From Actinomycetota bacterium (GTDB taxonomy: Bacteria; Actinomycetota; Actinomycetes; Nanopelagicales; Nanopelagicaceae): a stretch of DNA of 53,235 nucleotides. The DNA is taken from contig VGBW01000008.1 in NCBI GenBank assembly GCA_016870365.1, positions 1-53,235 of the forward strand, given 5' to 3'. Of the stretch, positions 47,217 to 53,235 are shown piece after piece; position 1 is the first letter of the stretch, and the number at the start of each line of letters is the position of its first letter. The notes below the pieces were generated by a model. The model ran no database searches. It saw only the letters and a program-made list of their open reading frames with translations, and was not told the origin of the DNA. The position numbers were made by a program, and so were the translations under genes.

Positions 47217-47253
47217 TCAGCGTTAGATAATAACTTTCTGCCATTATTGCCCA

Positions 47254-47712
47254 ATGAGGTCAAGGGTTGTTGCAACGATAATCGTTGGTAGCCTATTTCT
47301 TACAAGTTGCGCAGCTGGTGGTAATGCCCCAACTCGATTGATCAAGCAAGTCACCGATGGCGTTGAGAAGGACAGTGGCGATCTTAAGGTCCGCAATGTG
47401 AAAATCATTGCACTTCCTGATGGCACCGGAACCCTAATCGGATTTATCGTCAATCACAGCGATGACGTCGATCAATTAGTTGCAATTACTGTCGGCGGGC
47501 AGAGGGCAGATCTGGTAACAGATGTGCAACTACTTAGGAATAGGCCGATGTTTTTTGAGGGTGATTCGGCAAATGCCAAAGCCAAGATTGCCACCCTTGG
47601 GGTTAAGCCAGGATACCGAGTTCCAGTTATTCTCTATTTTGCAAAAAACGGCAAGGTAGAACTTGATGCTCTGGTGGTTGCCAATACTGGAATCTACAGT
47701 TCCATCTTATAG
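47254..47712 (+). CDS. Putative lipoprotein (LpqE-like position)
   Basis: 152 residues with an N-terminal lipoprotein signal (RSRVVATIIVGSLFLTSC, lipid Cys 19) and a beta-rich mature domain without obvious catalytic residues. Divergence from carD matches mycobacterial lpqE (Rv3584), which is in a copper-chaperone-like fold group; the methionine/histidine copper motif is not obvious here. A CATTAT box 6 nt upstream suggests leaderless transcription. Function unknown. Confidence 0.78.
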   Translation: MRSRVVATIIVGSLFLTSCAAGGNAPTRLIKQVTDGVEKDSGDLKVRNVKIIALPDGTGTLIGFIVNHSDDVDQLVAITVGGQRADLVTDVQLLRNRPMFFEGDSANAKAKIATLGVKPGYRVPVILYFAKNGKVELDALVVANTGIYSSIL

Positions 47713-47725
47713 CCAAGGCCTGGCA

Positions 47726-48487
47726 CTACTTTCCCTGGTTTGCCACTGCTTCAATTGATTTCATTGCAGCCTCTGGGTCTAGGTATTCCCCCTCCTTAAC
47801 GATGGGCTCAAAGTCATCATCAAATTGATAGAGCAATGGAATTCCAGTTGGGATATTGACTTCAGCAATAGCGCCATCTGAAATACAGGCCAGGTGTTTG
47901 ACTATTGCCCTAATTGAGTTGCCATGGGCTGCTACCAAGACCGTCTTTGCTTGCCTTAAGTCCTTAGCGATCTCGTTATTCAGATAAGGCAATAGGCGCT
48001 GGACTACATCTTTTAGGCACTCAGTCTTTGGTAGCTCTGGCCCTAAATCTCTATACCGAACATCGCCTGCTTGTGAGTATTGATCCAAGTCAGCTATGGC
48101 AGGAGGTGGGGTATCAAAAGATCTTCTCCAGAGCTTAAATTGCTCCGCGCCATATTCTTTCAAGATGGCAGCCTTATCTCTTCCTTGCAGGGCTCCATAG
48201 TGACGCTCATTTAGTCGCCAAGATCTATTGACGGGAATCCATTTTCTCTCACACACGCCGAGTGCAATCTCTGCGGTATGAATTGCTCTAGTTAGAAGCG
48301 AGGTATGAAGAACATCTGGCAGAAGATTCTTCTCCCTTAACAGCTCTCCAGCTCTTTTCGCCTCTGCCTCACCCTCATGGCTGAGTGGAACATCAACCCA
48401 TCCAGTGAAGAGATTCTTGGCATTCCATTCGCTCTGGCCGTGACGCAGCAAAAGGAGTGAGCCAAGAGAGGAGCTTTTCGATGCCAT
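47726..48487 (-). CDS. gpmA: 2,3-bisphosphoglycerate-dependent phosphoglycerate mutase
   Basis: About 253 residues: [12 protein letters not shown] with the phosphohistidine H16, the TGW segment, [15 protein letters not shown], and [15 protein letters not shown] with the second active-site His. It interconverts 3- and 2-phosphoglycerate in glycolysis. Start choice between ATG 48487 and ATG 48508 is not settled; neither has a strong Shine-Dalgarno. Position near mshA and YbjN mirrors gpm1 in mycobacteria. Confidence 0.93.
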   Translation of the reverse strand: MASKSSSLGSLLLLRHGQSEWNAKNLFTGWVDVPLSHEGEAEAKRAGELLREKNLLPDVLHTSLLTRAIHTAEIALGVCERKWIPVNRSWRLNERHYGALQGRDKAAILKEYGAEQFKLWRRSFDTPPPAIADLDQYSQAGDVRYRDLGPELPKTECLKDVVQRLLPYLNNEIAKDLRQAKTVLVAAHGNSIRAIVKHLACISDGAIAEVNIPTGIPLLYQFDDDFEPIVKEGEYLDPEAAMKSIEAVANQGK

Positions 48488-48585
48488 GGCGATATCTTGG
48501 CAGTTCATGAGCAAATCCCGAAACTTGCCCTAGTATCTCCTCTAGTTCACGCTAGATTCTGATTGGCTTATGCAGGAGGAAATTC

Positions 48586-49200
48586 ATGGGATTTACACCC
48601 AAAGATGCGGTCCTCTTCGATCTCTACACATCACTTGCAGAACGCCTTGCCGCCGCTTCTAGATCGGCGGTTGAATTAGTCGCCGCTCCGATCGAATCAC
48701 GTCGCGAACTGGCAAAGCGAATCGGCAATATCGAATCCGAAGCTGATGAGTTACTTGGAAAGATCGTGCGAAGAATTGATGACATGTTTGTTACGCCGTA
48801 TGACCGCGGCGATCTTCAAGAGCTTGCCAACTCCCTGGATGACGCGATGGATGCGATTGAGGAAGCGACTGATGTCGCTGTTCTTCATCGTATCGGGGAT
48901 TTCCCAACTCTGGCCACCGACCTGGTTGATACCGTCAGAAAATGCGCTGAATTGACAGCGTCCTCCATGCCACGTCTTAAGAACTTAAAGGACCTTGATC
49001 ATTACTACCTAGAAGTGGATCGACTTGAGGATGAGGGCGATCGCATTCATCGCCGCATCACTGCACAGCTTTATGATGGCAGTGTTGACTCTATGACGAT
49101 TCTTCGCGTCTCTGGGACCATCGATCAACTTGAAGAGTCTCTTGACCGTATGGCAAAAGTAGCACGTGTGATACGCACCATCTCGCTCAAGGAGTCCTGA
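48586..49200 (+). CDS. DUF47/PhoU-like accessory protein of phosphate transport
   Basis: 204 residues, almost all helical, with the repeated DUF47 pattern (ESEADELLGKIVRRIDDMFVTPYDRGDLQELANSLDDAMD and RLEDEGDRIHRRI). The family regulates PitA-type phosphate permeases encoded next to it. AGGAGG lies 6 nt before the ATG; TAGATT (48553-48558) may be the -10. The pit gene follows after 2 nt. Confidence 0.93.
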   Translation: MGFTPKDAVLFDLYTSLAERLAAASRSAVELVAAPIESRRELAKRIGNIESEADELLGKIVRRIDDMFVTPYDRGDLQELANSLDDAMDAIEEATDVAVLHRIGDFPTLATDLVDTVRKCAELTASSMPRLKNLKDLDHYYLEVDRLEDEGDRIHRRITAQLYDGSVDSMTILRVSGTIDQLEESLDRMAKVARVIRTISLKES

Positions 49201-49202
49201 GA

Positions 49203-50207
49203 GTGGGCGATGCCTATCTTCTCGTCTCATTTATTATCGTCGTTGCTCTAGTTTTTGATTTCACAAATGGTTTTCACGATGCTGCAAATGCAATTGCTAC
49301 ATCTGTCGAAACTAAAGCGCTTCAGCCCAAGCAAGCATTAGCTCTTGCTGCCATTGGAAATTTTGTTGGCGCTTTCATTAGCGAAGGGGTTGCAAGAACT
49401 GTCGGTAGTGGAATCGTCGATGTCGCGTCATCTGTAAGTGGCCTATACGTCGTACTTGGCGGAGTCTTAGGCGCTATCGCTTGGAACATGATTACTTGGT
49501 GGCTTGGAATTCCTTCATCTTCTTCACATGCACTCATTGGCGGATTAGTCGGAGCCGCACTCGCCTCATCAGAAATAGTGCATTGGGATGGAGTCATCAA
49601 GAAGGTGGCAATTCCGATGGTTATCTCACCCCTCGTTGGCTTCACCCTGGCCTTTGCCCTAACCGCTTTGCTTCAGAACCTATTTCGCAACTCAATGCGC
49701 AGCGCTGTAAGCAAGTACTTCAAAGGCGCTCAGATCTGTTCTGCGACAGCCATGTCTGTGGGGCATGGCTTGCAGGATGCCCAGAAGACCATGGGTGTAA
49801 TGACGCTGGCCCTCGTTGTTGGCGGATTTCATTCAGGTGATTCGATTCCAACATGGGTCAAGATTGCAGCAGCTCTCGCCATTGCCGCAGGAACCTACGC
49901 TGGTGGTTGGCGCATCATGAAGACACTTGGCAAGCGCATGGTACATATTGATCAACTTCGAGGCGTTGCCTCAGAAGCCGTCGCCTCCAGCATTCTTTTC
50001 GTACTAGCCATCAATTTCAAAGCGCCAATCTCTACAACACATACCATCACATCAGCCATTATCGGTTCGGGTGCTGTCGGCGGAAAGAAGGCAGTGAGCT
50101 GGCCGGTGGTCGGCAAGATTCTTAGCGCATGGGTGGTCACAGTCCCCATGGCTGCCGTATGTGCGGCTCTGATGGTCTTTGCGACAAAGATTGTGGGTCT
50201 GCACTAG
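49203..50207 (+). CDS. pitA: Low-affinity inorganic phosphate transporter (PiT)
   Basis: 334 residues, about ten helices, with the duplicated PiT signatures FDFTNGFHDAANAIATSV and, in the C-terminal half, FKAPISTTHTITSAIIGSGAVGG. It carries metal-phosphate with protons across the membrane, paired with the DUF47 protein. GTG start with AAGGAG 8 nt upstream. Confidence 0.94.
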   Translation: MGDAYLLVSFIIVVALVFDFTNGFHDAANAIATSVETKALQPKQALALAAIGNFVGAFISEGVARTVGSGIVDVASSVSGLYVVLGGVLGAIAWNMITWWLGIPSSSSHALIGGLVGAALASSEIVHWDGVIKKVAIPMVISPLVGFTLAFALTALLQNLFRNSMRSAVSKYFKGAQICSATAMSVGHGLQDAQKTMGVMTLALVVGGFHSGDSIPTWVKIAAALAIAAGTYAGGWRIMKTLGKRMVHIDQLRGVASEAVASSILFVLAINFKAPISTTHTITSAIIGSGAVGGKKAVSWPVVGKILSAWVVTVPMAAVCAALMVFATKIVGLH

Positions 50208-50224
50208 GCCAACACGCGCAAGTG

Positions 50225-50710
50225 TCAAACCAGGTGTTTGAAAGCCTCCAAATTGGCGAGAGATTCACCGCGTGAAACGCGCCAAGCCCACTCCCGACGA
50301 ATTGCAGTGCTAAATCCCAATTCCAGTAACGGATTAAAAGATGAGTCAGAGTACTGGAGCACTGAGCCAATAACTCGATCCAACTCTTGCTCTGTGACTG
50401 CGCTAAATGGAAGACGCCCTACAAGATAGATATCACCAAGTTCATTTATTGCAAAGGCAACACAATACATTGTGGCGTTCTTTTTCAATAACCACTCATG
50501 CACCGCTGTAGCATTCTCATCAGGTTTACGAATAACGAAGGCGTTTATACTAAGTGATTGATCTCCGATGACGAGCGCGCAGTGAGTCTGGAGTTTCTTC
50601 TCGCCAGGAAGAGTCAACAAATATACGCTCTCTGAAGTCTTTTCACAATCAATATCGTGTGATTCCAAGAATTCATCGATCGTGGCCAATGCCATGGCGC
50701 GGGTGGACAT
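50225..50710 (-). CDS. YbjN domain-containing protein
   Basis: About 161 residues of YbjN/bacterial sensory-transduction-regulator fold (FLESHDIDCEK, LQTHCALVIGDQSLSINAFVIRKPDENATAVHEWLLKKN, FAINELGDIYLVGRLPF). The gene next to mshA encodes the same family in mycobacteria (Rv0487). Function unknown; the fold resembles secretion-chaperone-like proteins. I start at ATG 50710, 10 nt after the mshA stop, since the longer reading runs back through mshA. Confidence 0.82.
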   Translation of the reverse strand: MSTRAMALATIDEFLESHDIDCEKTSESVYLLTLPGEKKLQTHCALVIGDQSLSINAFVIRKPDENATAVHEWLLKKNATMYCVAFAINELGDIYLVGRLPFSAVTEQELDRVIGSVLQYSDSSFNPLLELGFSTAIRREWAWRVSRGESLANLEAFKHLV

Positions 50711-50720
50711 GAGCGCTACT

Positions 50721-51995
50721 TTATTGGGCGAGGTTAAGACGTGCTGATTTACCGCGGGAAAGTACGCGATCATATACATCGAGGATGCCGCGCGCCGTCG
50801 CATCCCAGCCGAAGTGCGAGGCATGTTCCACTGCGCCCTTAGAGAGCAACGAGCGGCGCTCTGGATCTGTCAATAGAGGAGCGATGACCGCGGACCAGGC
50901 GCGTGGATCATGTCCGTCAACCAACGAACCTGAAATTCCATCAGCAACGGCGGTACGAAGCCCACCAACAGCAGTTGCAACCACCGGGGTTCCGCAAGCT
51001 TGTGCTTCAAGTGCCACCAAGCCAAATGATTCTGAGTATGAAGGGATGAAGACTAAGTCACTTGCGCGATACCAATCAGAGAGATCTTCATGCACTACCG
51101 GTGGCAGGAATTCAAAAACCTCAGATACTCCTAAGAATCTAGCAAGTCCTATTAGCTTTTCAATCTCACCCTCCCCGCTTCCTGATGCTCCTCCAATAAT
51201 TACTGCCTTAAGGCGAGGTCTAAGAGATGGTGCGTGTCTTAGCATCTCAGCAACTGCGCGGATTAGCACATCTGGTCCCTTATGAGGCTGGATTCTTCCC
51301 ACGAAGGCAAGAAGCAAAGTCTCTGGCTCGATCAGCAGCTTTACCCTGGCAGCGCCCTTTCCGGCGCCGACTTTGTAGGTCTTTAGATCAACTCCGGGAG
51401 GAACCACAAAGACTCGATCAGGGCAGGCGTCATAGAGTGAAACTAAGCTGGCAGCCTCCGAGGCGGTATTGGCAATAAGGGCGCTAGCAACTCTTACTAC
51501 TTGCTCCTCGCCAATGGCCCGAATCTCTGGCTCTGCTCTCTCGCCCTCAGCGAGTGCGAGGTTTTTCACCTTGGCCATCGTATGCATGTTATTAACTAGC
51601 GGGATTGATAAGCGCTCGCTAACTAGCCAACCTAGTTGGCCTGAGATCCAGTAATGAGAATGAACCAGCTGGTAGTAGTTAGAAGCCAGACGCGCTTCTT
51701 GATGCATAAATGATGACATCAGCGCGCAAACCTGTGAGGGTAGTTCATCCTTAGAAATTCCACCATAGGGCCCGGCCTCTAGGTGACGAATGCATACTCC
51801 ATCGGCAATCTCCACCACCTCAGGAAGGCCGGAGCGATTGGCTCTGGTGTAGATATCAACTCCAATACCAGAGGCAGCGATTCTCTTTGCGCTCTCAACT
51901 ACATAGACATTCATTCCCCCGGCATCACCAATGCCGGCTTGTTCCAGCGGTGAGGTATGGAGCATCAAAGATGCAATCCGACTCTGCCTAGCCAT
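50721..51995 (-). CDS. mshA: D-inositol-3-phosphate glycosyltransferase (mycothiol)
   Basis: 424 residues, GT-B fold, GT4 family. HTSPLEQAGIGDAGGMNVYV is the MshA donor/acceptor signature; AFVGRIQPHKGPDVLI and SYSESFGLVALEAQACGTPVVATAVGGL complete the UDP-GlcNAc site. It makes GlcNAc-Ins-3-phosphate, the first step of mycothiol. Its ATG overlaps the asparaginase stop by 8 nt. Confidence 0.95.
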   Translation of the reverse strand: MARQSRIASLMLHTSPLEQAGIGDAGGMNVYVVESAKRIAASGIGVDIYTRANRSGLPEVVEIADGVCIRHLEAGPYGGISKDELPSQVCALMSSFMHQEARLASNYYQLVHSHYWISGQLGWLVSERLSIPLVNNMHTMAKVKNLALAEGERAEPEIRAIGEEQVVRVASALIANTASEAASLVSLYDACPDRVFVVPPGVDLKTYKVGAGKGAARVKLLIEPETLLLAFVGRIQPHKGPDVLIRAVAEMLRHAPSLRPRLKAVIIGGASGSGEGEIEKLIGLARFLGVSEVFEFLPPVVHEDLSDWYRASDLVFIPSYSESFGLVALEAQACGTPVVATAVGGLRTAVADGISGSLVDGHDPRAWSAVIAPLLTDPERRSLLSKGAVEHASHFGWDATARGILDVYDRVLSRGKSARLNLAQ

Positions 51996-52926
51996 GAGAC
52001 ACGAGTTTACTCGCTCTGATCACGCCTACAACCTCACCCCCACCCATCACATATTCAGGCTCGAGATCAAGGTCTATTCCCAGATGCAAAAGGCCCGCTC
52101 TTGCTAATTCACCTGCCCCCCTTTGAGATCCATCACTGATTTTCCAGACTATAACTTCACCTCTTTTAGTTGCCATAACCATCACTGACTCGGCGCCATC
52201 TTTGACGAATAAGCCGGTAACTTTCTGCATAAGCAGAGTTGGTAGTCGATTTATTCCAGAGACTAAGACTGGATTATTGATGCAACTGGCAATAACAGAC
52301 CTGTGAATCGGATCTTTGGAAAGAATTAAGTTCCTGATGGCCCTAGCTAACCCTTTAAGTGATAGCGCAAAGAGCGCCGCTCCACAGCCATCAACGGCTA
52401 CATGCCAGATCCGCTCGCCACTTAATACTCCAAGTTCATTAGCAATCGCCAATTGCAGAGGGTGATTAGGGTCTTTATAGCTCGCTAGATCCCAGTTATT
52501 TACCTTGCAAGTTGCCACCATCGCCGCATGTTTTCCGCTGCAATTAGCGGCAAGAGGCGTTGGCGGGCGATCACCCCAAGCAGATCGCTCAAGAGCTCCA
52601 AGTGGTTTCTCCGGGGTGTTAAGAAGTGATGATTCATCAAGGCCTACGCTTGCAAGAGTAGATCTAACTACCGCTAGATGTTGCGCACTTCCGGCATGGC
52701 TAGCGCAGGCAAGTGCGATCTGCTCCTCATCTAGCTTCAACCCCGCCCTTAGCATGGCAGAGGTTTGCAGAGATTTAACCGCTGAGCGGGGATAGATAAG
52801 TTGGTCAATATCTCCCAGGGCTACTACCTCTTGCCCCCCTTGATTGAGTATGAGAATGTGCCCACTATGAGTTGACTCAACTAAATCACTTCTTACAACT
52901 TCAAGTAGAACCTCACCTGAATTCAT
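51988..52926 (-). CDS. Asparaginase II family protein
   Basis: 312 residues of the thermolabile/Rhizobium-type asparaginase II family: YPRSAVKSLQTSAML, ACASHAGSAQHL, NCSGKHAAMVATC and DGCGAALFALSL, including the Ser-x-x-Lys and Cys features of this fold, which is unrelated to E. coli AnsB. It would hydrolyse asparagine to aspartate. The stop falls inside mshA on the same strand. Asparagine activity itself is inferred from family. Confidence 0.88.
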   Translation of the reverse strand: MNSGEVLLEVVRSDLVESTHSGHILILNQGGQEVVALGDIDQLIYPRSAVKSLQTSAMLRAGLKLDEEQIALACASHAGSAQHLAVVRSTLASVGLDESSLLNTPEKPLGALERSAWGDRPPTPLAANCSGKHAAMVATCKVNNWDLASYKDPNHPLQLAIANELGVLSGERIWHVAVDGCGAALFALSLKGLARAIRNLILSKDPIHRSVIASCINNPVLVSGINRLPTLLMQKVTGLFVKDGAESVMVMATKRGEVIVWKISDGSQRGAGELARAGLLHLGIDLDLEPEYVMGGGEVVGVIRASKLVSHG

Positions 52927-52929
52927 CTT

Positions 52930-53235
52930 CTAGGTAACTCTAGGAAGGGTGGACCAGATATGGGCCTGCAATCTATGGCCATTAAATGCCATGTCATAGG
53001 CATAAAAGAGCTCTCCATCAACTAGCCCATAGAGCCTTTGACCACCTTCGATAGCTTTAGCAGAGGGAGCCGAATAGGCATGATCCATAGCCAATTGGAT
53101 CTTTGGTCCATCAAATCTTCCCACCCACCCCTCCGATACTCCGCTGCTATGAGAGATAAGAACTTCTAATTGATTATCTGGCTTTATTCGCCAAAATCCA
53201 GTCTCTGAATGTCCAGTTTCAACAACTTCGCCATT
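52930..53235 (-). CDS. Nitrobindin/FABP-like (DUF1794) protein, 3' part
   Basis: The reading frame enters from beyond the window and gives 101 residues up to the stop at 52930: ETGFWRIKPDNQLEVLISHSSG, RLYGLVDGELFYAYDMAFNG and a C-terminal HRLQAHIWSTLPRVT. This is the beta-barrel of the nitrobindin/THAP4-like heme-binding family; the late His matches the heme ligand region. These proteins bind NO-reactive ferric heme. The N-terminus is missing, so no start can be given. Confidence 0.8.
   Translation of the reverse strand, partial: NGEVVETGHSETGFWRIKPDNQLEVLISHSSGVSEGWVGRFDGPKIQLAMDHAYSAPSAKAIEGGQRLYGLVDGELFYAYDMAFNGHRLQAHIWSTLPRVT

Overview
The window reads as chromosomal DNA from a small-genome, AT-leaning actinobacterium. 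The best guess is a freshwater acI / Nanopelagicales type (Ca. Planktophila or Ca. Nanopelagicus). Actinobacterial markers are a WhiB3/WhiD-type Wbl protein, CarD, MshA (mycothiol), GuaB3, DUF3263, DUF3017, DUF6350, a YbjN protein beside mshA, and GroEL1 with a His-rich tail under a CIRCE element. Gene orders known from mycobacteria recur: carD-ispD-ispF-cysS-rlmB, mshA-ybjN-gpm, and groES/groEL1-whiB3-guaB2-guaB3-choD. Streamlining shows as overlapping start and stop codons, convergent genes that share or touch stop codons, and many start codons only 6-7 nt after a TANNNT -10 box, which predicts leaderless mRNAs. Genus-level placement is inference.

Layout. 1-11860 is a divergent nucleoside-salvage region. 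Leftward are deoA (cut by the window edge), cdd, a class II aldolase/SDR fusion and mtnA. Rightward are a BMP-type binding protein, two permeases, a double ATPase, an MTA/MTI phosphorylase, an amidohydrolase deaminase, a cupin-like protein and an SDR. 11861-15169 holds a lone second BMP protein, trpS and a CNNM/CorC-like protein. 15343-16425 is a solitary UgpC/MalK-type ATPase. 16483-22982 holds TCA and C1 genes (icd, mdh, DUF3017, folD, DUF6350, sucD, sucC). 22986-25960 has pcrA and a PIG-L deacetylase, divergent. 25957-31391 is the guanine block (cyclophilin, guaA, guaB3, guaB) preceded by a MerR/B12-type regulator. 31492-34830 has whiB3, terC, groEL, groES and CIRCE. 34900-41733 has DUF3263, a PLP decarboxylase, an SDR-DUF2867 protein, NDH-2, an alpha/beta hydrolase and a GMC oxidoreductase. 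41819-42371 has tRNA-Thr and a decayed GH2 beta-galactosidase. 42372-47712 has the carD-ispDF-cysS-rlmB-SGNH operon and a lipoprotein. 47726-53235 has gpmA, a phosphate transporter pair, ybjN, mshA, asparaginase II and a partial nitrobindin-like gene.

How the genes fit. The most striking unit is the nucleoside region. Import by the BMP/ABC system, 6-deamination, phosphorolysis by an enzyme with the 6-oxopurine residues of S-methyl-5'-thioinosine phosphorylase, isomerisation by MtnA, and cleavage by an aldolase fused to a dehydrogenase would together turn imported or waste 5'-modified nucleosides into hypoxanthine, DHAP and a short alcohol or acid. This is a candidate deaminating version of the DHAP shunt. 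The freed base could feed the guaB/guaA block.

Other items to check: the MerR-family protein carries CarH/LitR-like cobalamin photoreceptor residues and faces whiB3; the IMP dehydrogenase has lost its CBS module; GuaB3 has His at the expected catalytic Cys; and two divergent gene pairs share one symmetric -10 element.
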